Positions 21,880 through 32,499 of a stretch of 64,000 nucleotides of DNA are shown here, piece after piece. Both the position numbers and the translations under genes were made by a program. Origin of the DNA: Cherax quadricarinatus (lineage: Eukaryota; Arthropoda; Malacostraca; Decapoda; Parastacidae); contig NC_091353.1 in the NCBI RefSeq assembly GCF_038502225.1, forward strand, positions 1,359,812-1,423,811, given 5' to 3'. How positions within the stretch are numbered: position 1 is the stretch's first letter; the number at the start of each line of letters is the position of its first letter. Under the pieces are notes generated by a model, which worked only from the letters and a program-made list of their open reading frames with translations, did not search any database and was not told the DNA's origin.

Positions 21880-22245
21880 CCTATACCACTACCGTCACCA
21901 TCATCACCACTATCACCACCGCCACCACCACCGAGCTGCTTCTGCAGTTCGGTGTAGATGGTGGTGGTAATGGTGATAGCGATGATAGTGTTGGAGATAT
22001 TGGTGGTGCTAATGGTGGTAATAGTGGTGGTGTTAGTGGTGGTGCTTGTGGTGTTAGTAGTGCTAGTTGTGGTGCCAGTGGTGGTGCTAGTGGTAGTGCT
22101 AGTGGTGGTGCTAGTTGTAGTGCCAGTGGTGGTACTAGTGGTAGTGCTAGCGGTGGTGCTAGTTGTGGTGCTAGTGGTGGTGCCAGTGGTAGTGCAATTG
22201 GTGGTGCTAGTGGTGGTGCTAGTGGTGATAGTGAATCTCATTAAC
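21880..22245. repeat. CAC-rich then GTG-rich trinucleotide tract
   Basis: Imperfect CAC/ATC triplets (21880-21935) switch to imperfect GTG/GTA/GCT triplets (21957-22245) around CTGCTTCTGCAGTTCGG. The open frames of TTS or VVV type are products of the triplet repeat. Confidence 0.88.
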
Positions 22246-22534
22246 CTCCAATTTTAATCATTCCAGGTAAGTTATTATCACCACTGCGTCAAGGTTTGTG
22301 TGTGAAAGTGAGAGCTCGTCAGCATCATCTCCCTGGCAACGACGCTTCCAGGTTTCCATCTCTTACTTACTCTCTGTGAATGTCTTGTGAATTTTAGAGT
22401 AAATACTTATATTATTTTTTTACATTGGTTCAAAATTAGCCTAAATTCTTAATTTGAAGGTCTGAGGAACTTATTCCCGTGACTTCTCATGATGTAGCAT
22501 TATTACTGCGCCGGGAGAGTAGACTTATGTATGA

Positions 22535-22680
22535 TAATGGTATGCAATACCAGCAGTTAGGTATCTGTACTCCGAAACGTTTCGCCTACACAGCAGGCTT
22601 CTTCAGGATAATACATAGGATTCGACTGAAGAAAACTACTGTGAACGCGAAACTTTTCGCGTTCACAGTAGGTAATTTTA
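22535..22680 (-). mobile_element. PLE-tail fragment (type C) with short snap-back
   Basis: It carries CCGAAACGTTTCGCCTACAC and AGGCTTCTTCAGG in minus orientation, then a second, plus-oriented copy of the core (ATTCGACTGAAGAAAACTAC). The latter flows into a perfect hairpin at 22634-22671, with about 17-bp arms of CTACTGTGAACGCGAAA. The fold point is at the GAAAC of the hammerhead-like core. Confidence 0.65.
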
Positions 22681-22699
22681 ATAATTTTTGACTAGAGGT

Positions 22700-22967
22700 T
22701 TTGTTAAGTAACAGAAGTATGGTAATTTGTACTGATGTACTGTGGTTATTCAAAATAGTTATTATAACAATGAACATTTTAAGTGTTTCAGCAATATTTT
22801 ATTCGATTTTTTTTGTTGGGTGTAACCTTGTAACACGGAAGCACTGCCACCATCACCAAACTGCTTCTATAGACTTCCCACCTTCACCACCACAGCCGAA
22901 ATTCTTCAGGAGACTTCTGCAACCACCACCACCATTATCATCGAAGTGCTACTGTAAACGTCTCTGC
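22700..22967. other. No supported feature
   Basis: AT-rich sequence with a short CCACCA-rich part near 22850-22950. Nothing recognised. Confidence 0.4.
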
Positions 22968-23264
22968 CAAGATAAGATAAGATTTCGTTCAGATTTTTAA
23001 CCCCGGCGGGTTAGCCACCCAGGATAACCCAAGAAAGTCAGTGCGTCATCGAGGACTGTCTAACTTATTTCCATTGGGGTCCTTAATCTTGTCCCCCAGG
23101 ATGCGACCCACACCAGTCGACTAACACCCAGGTACCTATTTGCTGCTAGGTGAACAGGACAACAGGTGTAAGGAAACGTGTCGAATGTTTCCACCCGCCG
23201 GGAATCGAACCCGGGCCCTCCGTGTGTGAAGCGGGAGCTTTAGCCACCAGGCCACCGGGCCACC
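22968..23264 (-). mobile_element. tRNA-derived SINE family A, near full length
   Basis: This is the reverse complement of the copy at 13044-13338 with few differences: the same TAAGATAAGATAAG tail, the TCGACTAACACCCAGGTACC core block and a tRNA-like head with B box GGAATCGAACCCGGG. The close similarity suggests recent activity. Confidence 0.9.
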
Positions 23265-23789
23265 CGAGGACCAGTGGTCGTTGCAGTCGTCACTTAGCTG
23301 AGTTGTTTAATACTAACACTGAGCAGTTTCACTTGACACACAATATTGTATATGTGATACCTGCGTGATATGCCAAATATACTTCCAACACCGTGCAAAC
23401 AATACTGACGATGTAGTGTTCTCACACACTTTCTTGGACTCGTTAAGGTGCAGAAAAGCTCTTTACACTTAGGTTAATCATCCCTACTTTCCCTATTACC
23501 TCCTACTCATACACTTCACATGACCACTACATATACTGTACTCAGTCTGTCATCTGCTCAAAATATTACGTGTTCGTGTATACAGCAATCTCTTGAATTA
23601 TGGCAGCCACAACGTTGATGAACGACAGTCTGCTCCTTCGCTCCTCACCCCTTCCACCTACACCAGCCTTCTATATAACCGTTCATTACTAGAGTTTAGA
23701 GGCTTCTGTATTTCACGTTGAGTAAAGCAGTAAATTCAACTTCAGAGGGAGCATGCAGGGGACTCTCAGCTGTGCTGGAAGTAGCAGTG

Positions 23790-23930
23790 GAGTGCTGGTC
23801 CTGAGGGTCGTATGTTGACAGTGATGGTGGTGTTTGGCTCTTGAGTGTCCTATGTTGACAGTGATGGTGGTGTTTGGCTCTGAGAGTCGTATGTTGACAG
23901 TGATGGTGGTGTGTTGGTTCTGGGTCAGTA
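23790..23930. repeat. About 48-bp minisatellite, 3 units
   Basis: The block GTATGTTGACAGTGATGG then TGGTGTTTGGCTCT repeats about three times with small changes (TCGTATG/TCCTATG). Confidence 0.85.
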
Positions 23931-24009
23931 CGCTGAGGTCAGTGGTCATGAAAGGTCATCCTGTCCTAGCTGTTTGGGGGATTAGTGTGGAGCATTATAG
24001 AGCACCATG

Positions 24010-24835
24010 GTTTGCTGTAGTGTTTTGGGATCTCAGGTTAAAGTATTGAAGGAGGATGTTCTACTTCTCCAAGAGGAAAACAGGAGGCTGAAAATTCGCC
24101 TAAATGGATTTGGGAGAGTGCGAAGAGTGGAGTTGGTGTGGAGGAAAAGATTACCAACGGTGAGTTGGAGTTGCATCAGCTTCAAGTGGAATGTGGTCTC
24201 TACTAAAGGTAGAAGTATCAAGATAAGGTAGGAAATCGATTCTCTGTTCTCCAGGATGAGTGTAGTTCAGTGGTTAGCGAGGTTAAAGGTACCACTAACT
24301 TCCCTGCTAATCAAGGTAAGAACATTCTGGTTGTGAGTGGCTCACAGGTAACATATATGGACTGTGCTTTCTGTAGCAGAGATACGAACATTAGAGAGTG
24401 TGTGTGCTTCCCAGGAGCTGGTGTTGGTGACATAGTCAACAGGTTGGTTAATATTATGTTAGGTAATGGGAACAAGCCCATCATCTATCTAGTGCTGGTG
24501 GAAATGATATTGGGAAAGGCAGGAGACAAATGCTGCTCGATAAGTACAAGTCAGCCATAGATGTAATTAGATCTATGGGAGGGGGTTACAATCATATGTA
24601 GCATCTTTCCTAGAAGAGAAGTTGGCAATGAATGGATCTCTAGAGCAACTGGTGTAAATTACTAGCTAGAAGGGTACTGCAAGGAATTTGCAATCCCATT
24701 CATCGATAACTGGGACAAATTTTATGGCAAACGTGAAATGTATGCAAGGGATGGGGTACATCTCTCTGGGGCCAGAGTGGTTGCATTACTTAACTCGATT
24801 GAGGGAGGCCATTGCTAACTTGTCTTGGAGTTTGA
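24010..24835 (+). pseudogene. CR1-like LINE ORF1 relic (esterase domain)
   Basis: Broken plus-strand frames give a short coiled-coil-like 'LKEDVLLLQEENRRLKIRL' near 24040, then an SGNH-hydrolase-like core. That core has 'ILVVSGSQVTYMDCAFC' (Ser block), 'CVCFPGAGVGDIVNRL' and, after frameshifts, 'MYARDGVHLSGA' near 24740 (Asp..His block). CR1-like ORF1 proteins are known to carry esterase domains of this kind. A related relic is at 51.05-51.84 kb. Frameshifts near 24550 and several stops make it non-functional. Confidence 0.75.
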
Positions 24836-24994
24836 ACTGATAGATTATAGAAGTATGGGTGTGTGTGGGAAACAAGCTTCAGTACAGGGATTGAAAACAG
24901 CAGATATTACTAGGATTCTTTAGGGATATGTTTCAGAGACAATATTCAAAATAAGGCTGATTGTAAAGGCAAAGCAACTGAGTAACAAAGAGAG

Positions 24995-25170
24995 ACAGAA
25001 GAGGACAGAGAGTGACTAGCTCCCTTAAGGTTTATTATACTAATAGTAGGAGTCTAACAAATAAGATAGATGCGCTAAGATAACTTGCATGCGCAGGTTA
25101 TATAGATATTATTGCTGTAACGGAGATCTGGCTCAACCTGAAAGATAGAGAAATGACAAGCTACTAGACT
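24995..25170 (+). pseudogene. CR1-like LINE endonuclease start, relic
   Basis: Following the ORF1 relic, broken frames give 'LRFIILIVGV' / 'YYTNSRSLTNKIDALR' and 'YIDIIAVTEIWLNLKDRE', the usual N-terminal block of a CR1-like AP endonuclease. The copy stops shortly after, at CTAGACTCTACC. Confidence 0.7.
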
Positions 25171-26044
25171 CTACCTAATTAAGCCGATCTTTTAACAATC
25201 TAGCTAAAGACGGCTACTTACCACTAGGCTAGTGCAGTGAAGTACTCTAACATTCGTTAATATATTACAACGTGAATTAGATCACACTTTACTGTCACCT
25301 AACATACCGAGGCGGCACCTTTTTTCCCACATACAGACGGGGGTAGAACCAGTGACTCACACCTATCTCACGGTGTTTTTATAACTGGGATTACAGACTC
25401 CACCTCTCACGACGGTAAGTGCCTCTTAACAGTACTATAAAGCGTATTTATATATATGTTACTAGCACTACCCAGCCTAAGTGTGAAGGGCCTTCCATTA
25501 CCCTCCATCAGAGTTACAACTGCATTTACACCCGGCTTACACTGCGTTTATGTCGAATTAGAGGTAAGTGATGCAGTTATCTAGAAATGGGAAGGCAGGT
25601 TTCTCATACTGGATTCCACTAATAACTTGACTGGATGACACTAATTACACAAGTAATTTTTCTTTACCCGTATGTACTACAGTATTTACAAAACTGAATC
25701 AACAGTATATCATTAAGAGAGAAAAGTCACTCTTAACAGCAGGTTAAACATCAAAATACAAGAGAGAGGATGAGTGGTTTAAACCAGCTTGAGTGACTGA
25801 CAACCAGACAAACAGGCACAACATCACCTTGGTTAACGAGCCAGCTCTCACGTTATTGGTTGGTTGAACTGGACAATAGGGCCCAGAACTGCTATACTGT
25901 GAATTGCCAGTTCGCTGGTCGAGAGTGCAAGTCAATGGGTGTGTGATGAGAGAATAAATCGTAACAGAAAGAATAAATCGTAACATATTCGGTACACGCT
26001 GCAGTAGTGTGTGGCTGTTATTGGTAGTGATGGCAGTGTGTTAA
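25171..26044. other. No supported feature
   Basis: Unique sequence. No gene, RNA or repeat recognised. Confidence 0.45.
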
Positions 26045-26246
26045 TAGTTACGACTGACTCACGAAATCGTAATGACACGATTGCAAACAAACCATACCAC
26101 GGGTGGGGTTAGAACACACTATCAGAGAGTCGCAAAACTCCAGACCATCGTGTTAGCCACTGGACCAGCTAGCTAACGCGACGGTCTGGAGTTTTGTGAC
26201 TCTGAACGCGGGTTCTAATCCCACCAGTTTAGTTTAGTTACGGCTG
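26045..26246 (-). mobile_element. Hairpin SINE (family B) with 12-bp TSD
   Basis: TAGTTACGACTG (26045-26056) and TAGTTACGGCTG (26235-26246), one mismatch, bound a 178-bp insertion. It is an inverted dimer: the left arm starts ACTCACGAAATCG with the full tail, the right arm ends near CCCACCAGTTTAG without it. So the tail-bearing arm is on the left and the element lies in minus orientation. The arms meet at CCACTGGACCAGCTAGCTAAC, a junction different from the other copies. Confidence 0.87.
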
Positions 26247-26600
26247 CATGTAAGCATTGTTGGTAATGTAGTTGTGGTGAGGGTTGTGGGTTGCTAATGA
26301 TGGTAGTGTGTTGGCATTATGGGTAATATATTGGCAACGAAAGGGTTGTGAAAACCGGTTATATTTCGTACTTATTCTACTTTCAGGTCGAGATCAGAAC
26401 CCGCAGTAGCACCACCTCTTTCCAACCTTACCTGTGGAACCCGGAAAGGAGACAAACATTAAGGAAATGTACTTGATATCAAATTAATATCTGTTACAGC
26501 TTGTCAAGTTATTCACTTCCTTATCATTCAGTTATACTGAATGGTTAGTCTTAAATAAAGTGTATGGCTCGTGTAAGGTGAAATGTATGGTTTGTCTACA

Positions 26601-26812
26601 ACAAACTAACCATACCACGGGCGGGGTTAGAAGCCGCGATCAGGGAGTCACAAAACTCCAGACCGACGCGTTAACCACTGGACCAGCTGACTACAATGCG
26701 ATTCATCCAACTAGGTATTTTTATACACCATAGGAAGGTTAGCATAGGCACCACTGTGACCACAAATGCAAGTTTTTACAAACGAATCTCCAGCTAGCGT
26801 GGCCGTGACGAA
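26601..26812 (-). mobile_element. tRNA-derived SINE family B, full-length monomer
   Basis: On the minus strand it starts GTTCGTCACGGCCACGCTAG and has the 5' region, tRNA-like body (GTGGTTAACGCGTCGGTCTGG) and B-box-like GCGGCTTCTAACCCC of the 20.5-kb copy. The end GTATGGTTAGTTTGTT shows part of the tail. Confidence 0.82.
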
Positions 26813-27492
26813 CAGCGAACTGTATGGTAGAGACCTTTCCGTTTAGCCTGAATCGATGTATATAGTTTGCCTAAAGTGCATTGTATAGTTAGTTTTAAAA
26901 CGACTGTATGATTAGCATGGCCTAAGGTTAGGATGAAGGCTGATGAACACTGCAATAAGCGAATGTTAGTTAATAATATACTCACAGGTGGAAGGTAGTG
27001 GATGTGTATTGTAACTCATTCACATACTTAAAATGCCAGATTTCTTAGGTAATTAAGCATCACTTGAACGAGTGCATGTTAAGTAGCCCACGAATTAATT
27101 CAAGTTTCAGCTTGAGCTGTCCACTCAGCTAGATTCAGTTATTGTTTCTGGTGTCAGTGAAGACCTTCAGAGGAAAGTCTTCGGTCGTATTATCACTAGT
27201 CAGGGTTATGGATGTGACTGATCCTCTCAGTTAAGAGAATCCTAACATCTGCGTATGACTTTCCTCAGTCAATTGATTTTTGCATTAGGGTTTCTATCAC
27301 TATTAGAATTACTCGAGAACATAGGCTGTAATTTATTGAAAACAAAAATGATTCGTGAGACTAACATGTGTTGAAAACACTTCGAGTTGTTGAAGTTTGA
27401 CTCTTAAGAGTTTAGTGGATGATGATGACACTCCGAGTCTTTGTGAACACTGACTCGCCAGACTCTAGTCAGGGTTCAAGACACTCCCAACG
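26813..27492. other. No supported feature
   Basis: AT-rich unique sequence. No coding or repeat signal recognised. Confidence 0.5.
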
Positions 27493-27700
27493 CGTAGGGA
27501 TTCTACAGTGTGGGACCCCTGTAGTGTAGGGCTTCTACAGTGTGGGACTCCTGAGGTGTGGGGCTTCTACAGTGTGGGACTCCTGTGTTGTGGGGCTTCT
27601 ACAGTGTGGGATTCCTGTGGTGTGGGGCTTCTACAGTGTGGGACTCCTGTGGTGTGGGGCTTCTACAGTGTGGGACTCCTGCAGTGTGAGAGTCACAGGG
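27493..27700. repeat. 32-bp minisatellite, about 6 units
   Basis: TTCTACAGTGTGGGACTCCT plus GTGGTGTGGGGC repeats every 32 bp (TTCTAC at 27501, 27533, 27565, 27597, 27629, 27661). It decays into related GTGTGG pieces up to about 27775. Confidence 0.9.
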
Positions 27701-27775
27701 TATGAGACTTCCAGTATGTGGGAATCACTAGACGTAGGAATACCCCAGTGTGAAGCACCAACAGTGTGGGCCTCC

Positions 27776-28216
27776 CACATATCACAGGTTATCTTCACGT
27801 ATGCTTGGTATTGTCGAATGATCTCGTGAAGCAATATTCTATTCCCCCCCAAAACTGAAATAATCATTGATATAATTAATACACAATCAATAATACACAA
27901 CTAAACACAATAGTCATATATGTTATATTACAATATATAATCAAATTAAAAAAAACCGAGGCTTGATAATTTAAACTTCAGCATTCGATATCAATAACTA
28001 GCGATCACTGCCTGCGAAAGTAAATCACTGCCAGAGCACTGCAAAGTAAATAGAGAGTGCGCCAGGCCATAATATTTCCAATACAAGGTACCTTTAGCTT
28101 TTGAAATATTCATACATAACTTGCTGTGAATTCTTAAAAAAAATCTCACAGCGCCGGGAAAAGCGACTCTCAGAAATTCAACAACTCCCAGGAGTAAATT
28201 TGCTTTCTGGGCGTTG
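27776..28216. other. No supported feature
   Basis: AT-rich unique sequence. Confidence 0.45.
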
Positions 28217-28354
28217 ACAGTGTTGGTAGTGTTGGTGAAGTGTTGGTAGTGTTGGTGAAGTGTTGGTAATGTTGGTGAAGTGTTGGTAATGTTGGTGAAG
28301 TGTTGGTAGTGTTAGTGAAGTGTTGGTAATGTTGGTGAAGTGTTGGTGAAGTGT

Positions 28355-28356
<2 letters not shown>
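28217..28356. repeat. 20-bp minisatellite, 7 units
   Basis: GTGTTGGTAGTGTTGGTGAA repeats with GTAATG variants and runs into a TA tract. Confidence 0.92.

Positions 28357-28393
<37 letters not shown>
28357..28393. repeat. (TA)n microsatellite
   Basis: About 18 TA units directly before a MITE end. Confidence 0.95.
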
Positions 28394-28394
<1 letters not shown>

Positions 28395-28453
28395 TGCCGA
28401 ATAAGCAGAACTTGTGATCTTGGCTTAAATAGCAACGTTCATCTTGCCATATA
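28393..28453. mobile_element. GTCGTGCCGAATA-type MITE, end fragment
   Basis: TCGTGCCGAATAAGCAGAAC and TTAAATAGCAACGTTCATC match, inverted, the right end of the MITE at 44317-44704. Only about 60 bp remain, joined to (TA)n. Confidence 0.82.
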
Positions 28454-28459
28454 GTGTAT

Positions 28460-29790
28460 ATGTATGTGCCAAACAACCACTGTGAAAAAATAAGCGAAAC
28501 TCCAAGCGCTTTCATGACTTCTCACATTATCAAGGGACTATAAAAAACAAAACATCAACAAGAAGCCATATAAAGGGTCAAGATTACACCTCACAATTAT
28601 GTCACCACAACAAGACTACACCTCACAGTCACGTGACAACACCCAACTCTGTCAAACACACCTAATACTCTACCCAAGCATTAAGATTTTTTATTTGTCC
28701 AGTGTATCATTAAATTCTTCCCAAATTTTATTAATTGTAAATTAATCCAATTTATATAAACCAAAAGAAATATTCATGTCATTTTCAAAATTGTTTTTTA
28801 TGAAACAAGATTCTATTACATTCCTGTTGACCATGGACGTTTTTGATACAACTTTCTCAAATTTTTGAAAATCAATTGGATGGATAAAATTAGCATTAGA
28901 AACTTGTCCAGTTCTAATGCTATATATATGTTGTTTTAATCTTAGTTCAAAACTTTTACTTCATCGTATATTTTACAAGGAATCTTACAGACACATCCGT
29001 CAGTATTTTGGGGAGAATTTAAATACAACTTTAACATTAAAAGTCTTAAGAAGAGAAGGAATATCAACCAAGTTTTTATGGTAAGGGAAAACTATATATT
29101 TTTAATTCAATAAGGCTGGTTGTCCCTTTTTGGATTGTAAAAAGTATTTCTAGCTATTTTAAAAGATTTATTAATTACGTTTCTTGGGTATTTTATATCA
29201 TTATCCATTTCATAAATTTTGGATATTTCCTCATCTATGAACTCTGGACTACAAATACGTAAAGCTCTCAAAAACATTGATGAGAAAACAGACAGTTTAA
29301 CTCTATCTTGATGTGAAGAATAATAGTGGACATAGGAACAGTTATTTGTAGGTTTTCTGTAAATTTTAAATTTAAAGTCATTATTACCATTAATAATTAA
29401 AACATCGAGAAAAGGCAATGAGTTATTTTCTTCGAACTCAACAGTAAAGTTTTCAGAATGAGTTATTTAATTTAACAAGGAAATGGTTTATATCAACATT
29501 CTTAGGCATAAAACACAGAATATTATTCACATATCTAAACCATTTAGCTCTATTAGGAATGATTGTATTAAGCAATGTTGTTTAAAAAAATCCGTATATA
29601 AATTAGTAAGAACGGGTGAAAGAGGATTTCCCATTGCCATACCAAACTTTTGAGTGTAAAACTCATCATTAAATACAAATTTTGCATCAACAATACAAAG
29701 TTTAATAAGTTTAATGATAGGAACTGGCAATGATAAATCCTAATTAACAACTTCTTCCAATAAAAAACTTAACTTGTTAATTACGATTAA
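28460..29790 (-). pseudogene. Penelope-like element relic
   Basis: The minus strand has RT blocks 'FVFNDEFYTQKFGMAMGNPL' with 'SPVLTNLYTDFF' (29527-29730) and 'PFLDVLIINGNNDFKFKIYR' with 'KPTNNCSYVHYYSSHQDRVK' (29107-29418), diagnostic of PLE RTs. A Cys-rich 'DGCVC..PC' linker piece and the C-terminal part of the endonuclease region follow ('NANFIHPIDFQKFEK', 'FNDTLDK'). The GIY-YIG core itself is not clear, apparently lost or shifted. The element ends at the left in the type D tail (28460-28540) with a degenerate hammerhead-like core. Frameshifts separate the blocks. Confidence 0.87.
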
Positions 29791-30026
29791 CATATTAGTT
29801 ACGATTTACCATTGCCAGTTCCTACTATCATTAAACTAATTAAGCAAATATATCAGCTTAATACCCGTAAGAGGCTCAGATTTACACCCTTAAAAAGGTC
29901 TCATTAATTATATTTCCAAATAATGTTTAAGAAGTTGTATAGCTGTGCTAAGAGCCTCTCTCTCACGCTTCTCATCTTCAGTGCCTCACAAACTGTAATT
30001 ATTTTGGCTTTGCAGGAATAGATAAC

Positions 30027-30320
30027 ATAAGAAAGAAGAAACACTGCAACAGGCCTACTGACCTATGCGAAGCAGGTCCGTCTCCCCCTCCCCCAGGATT
30101 AGCTGAATAACCCACCTAGTCAGGTCACTTCCACTTAAGGAAGGAGCACAGCATCAGACCCAGTAGCACAAGCTAGTCAGGTCCAACTCACACCCTGCCA
30201 CACCCACTCATGAATTTATCTAATCTATTTTTAAAATTACACAATGTTTTAGCCTCTATAACTTTACTAGGGAGTTTGTTCCACTCATCCACAACTCTAT
30301 TTAGATGGTGAGTCATCGAT
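30027..30320 (-). pseudogene. CR1-like LINE C-terminus and 3' UTR
   Basis: On the minus strand 'RVVDEWNKLPSKVIEAKTLC' and 'NFKNRLDKFMSGCGRV' (about 30200-30305) are followed by a 3' UTR ending in the AACATAAGAA-type tail (30027-30080). It is a 5'-truncated copy of the family seen at 51.0-54.1 kb. Confidence 0.82.
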
Positions 30321-30460
30321 AATAGAGTCACCACTGGAAGATGCCAGCATAATTGTTGTTGTTGTAGACGCTCAAGAACTGGAGGTCGATACCGTCAGAG
30401 TATAAAAATTATTGGTTTATCACATGGGACATTGCTTATATATCCTCAAGAGGTCCAGAA

Positions 30461-30699
30461 TTTGTAACAGAACTCAAGAAATCGTAATGACACGATTGCA
30501 AACAAACCATACCCCCGGCCGGGATTGAACCCGCGGTCATAGAGTCTCAAAACTCCAGCCCGTCGCGTTAGCCACTAGACCAGTTGGATGAATCTTATTG
30601 TGGCTAGCTGGTCTAGTGGCTAACGCGACGGGCTAGAGTTTTGAGACTCTATGACCGCGGGTTCAATCCCGGCCGGGAGTATGGTTTGTAACAGAACTC
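30461..30699 (-). mobile_element. Hairpin SINE (family B) with perfect 15-bp TSD
   Basis: TTTGTAACAGAACTC at 30461-30475 and 30685-30699 bounds a 209-bp insertion. The left arm (from AAGAAATCGTAATGACACG) carries the full tail. The right arm ends at GGGAGTATGG. The tRNA-like arms (about 80 bp, nearly perfect match) flank a centre GTTGGATGAATCTTATTGTG, which is the 5' region of the monomer. Each arm has A-box-like TGGCTAACGCGACGGG and B box GGTTCAATCCC, so pol III promoters face outward on both strands. This is the clearest case that the hairpin was inserted as one unit. Confidence 0.92.
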
Positions 30700-31139
30700 G
30701 CTGTCAAACATCAAATAGTAATATAATTGGATAAGGTATGTTTGCGAATTTCTAAAAAGGCCCCGCAGCTGGAGGTCAACAATGTCATACATCCTTTAAA
30801 TTTGAAATCAATCAAAGCCCTGGAGTTGTCACTCAGCGATATTAAAAGTCCCGGGCAATGGAAGTCAACCCTTCGTAATACTTTTTAAAATTTACGTTGG
30901 ATTAAATGAAACATTCTCAGGATATTTTATGCTGAAAATTGTATTAAAGATGTGGTTTATGCATGATAGAATTATTTGTGGGGATTGAGCTATTCCCTCA
31001 AGAAGACCAGGAGCTAGAACAAAACCCAGTCAAGCATGGCTAAAATATGATATGAATAAGGCAATGCATCGTAATGATATTTAATATTCAACATTTCATT
31101 GGGCTGGGCTGAGCACCAAATCTGGTTTGTTAGTGAGAG
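30700..31139. other. No supported feature
   Basis: AT-rich sequence with no recognised element. Confidence 0.45.
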
Positions 31140-31685
31140 ATAAAGAGAGGAACTTAGGGTGTAATGGCTTGCAGGGGAGAAAATAATGTTGCACGCTTGG
31201 AGCATGACAGATAATGGATCATAATATATAGTGTCTTGTAGGGGGTAATAATGTCACACTCTTGGAGCATGACAGATAATGGATCATAATATATAGTGTC
31301 TTGTAGGGGGTAATAATGTCACACTCTTGGAGCATGACAGATAATGGATCATAATGTACAGTGTCTTGCAGGGGGTAATAATGTTACACTCTTGGAGCAT
31401 GGCAGATAATGGATCATAATGTACAGTGTCTTGCAGGGGGTAATAATGTTACACTCTTGGAGCATGACAGATAATGGATCATAATGTACAGTGTCTTGCA
31501 GGGGGTAATAATGTCACTCTTGGAGCATGAGATATTGGATCATAATATACAGTGTTTTGCAGGGGTAATAATGTCACACTCATGGAGCGTGACAGATAAA
31601 AAAATGGATCATAATATACAGTGTCTTGCAGGGGGTAATAATGTCACACTCTTGAAGCATGACGGAGAAAGTGAAGAACTTATGG
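31140..31685. repeat. 65-bp minisatellite, about 8 units
   Basis: GGATCATAATATATAGTGTC, TTGTAGGGGGTAATAATGTC and ACTCTTGGAGCATGACAG repeat every 65 bp from about 31216. Early and late copies are diverged and some have small deletions (31516, 31560). Confidence 0.9.
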
Positions 31686-32499
31686 TTTAACAACATAATG
31701 GTTTGTAGAGGCTGCTAGTGTTACATTCAGCAAAATTATTACAATTTCAAGTATGTATTAACATTTTAAACTGATTCAATGATTTTAAGTTAACTAGTGC
31801 TGGGAAGATTTCCTAAACAACACGGATCTTAACCTTTGCTTAAAAAGAATTAACTTTGGGGCACTTAAGGTATACATGAGAGAGAATCAGAGTAATATAA
31901 AAGCTTGCAGGAGATGATGTTGCGGCCATGAAGCATAAACCAATATTGCAAACATTATGAACATAGCAACAATTAGCACACACGGCCTAGGGATATGATG
32001 GATTTTCTCGGCTTTATATTATTCAGACAGAACCTAGAATTAAGCTTACGTTTCCTAATTTCTTTCGGATGTATCAGATTACAATTACTATTACCAAAAC
32101 GGGTAAAGATATAAATTTGATACAGTGTAATATGCAGCTTAAACTGAGTTTTCTTAATAATCAAAGGAAAAAAATAAAAGGTGGACTTTTAAAGATAACA
32201 TAACGGAGAGTAATTAACATGATATAGAGTATATAATATTGGTTCTCATGTAATAGTTAAGCCAGAAACAGTAAAAGGCAACTGAATATATATGTCAAAA
32301 TTTTTTAAAAAGATTCTGTTCAATTATTTGCGCTATATTTTTTAAGAGTGTTCATTAATACCAAATTATTTTCTATTTTGATTTCACATTAAACAATAAA
32401 GCTGAATATTTTAGCAATGTAAATATGAATGTAATTGAAACAAATATAGTATTCTGATGACGTTAAGATAGTCGCTATTAAATAACCATCTACGGGAAA
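31686..32499. other. No supported feature
   Basis: AT-rich unique sequence. Confidence 0.5.

Noticed and set aside
22011..22245. 178-codon Thr/Ser-rich frame (mucin-like) on the minus strand
   Set aside because: It is a translation of the GTG/GTA triplet tract, with no signal peptide or flanking coding sequence.
30530..30675. Possible functional tRNA genes in the SINE arms
   Set aside because: A and B boxes are present, but the folds lack a convincing acceptor stem and anticodon arm. The units are repeated with target duplications, so they are SINEs.
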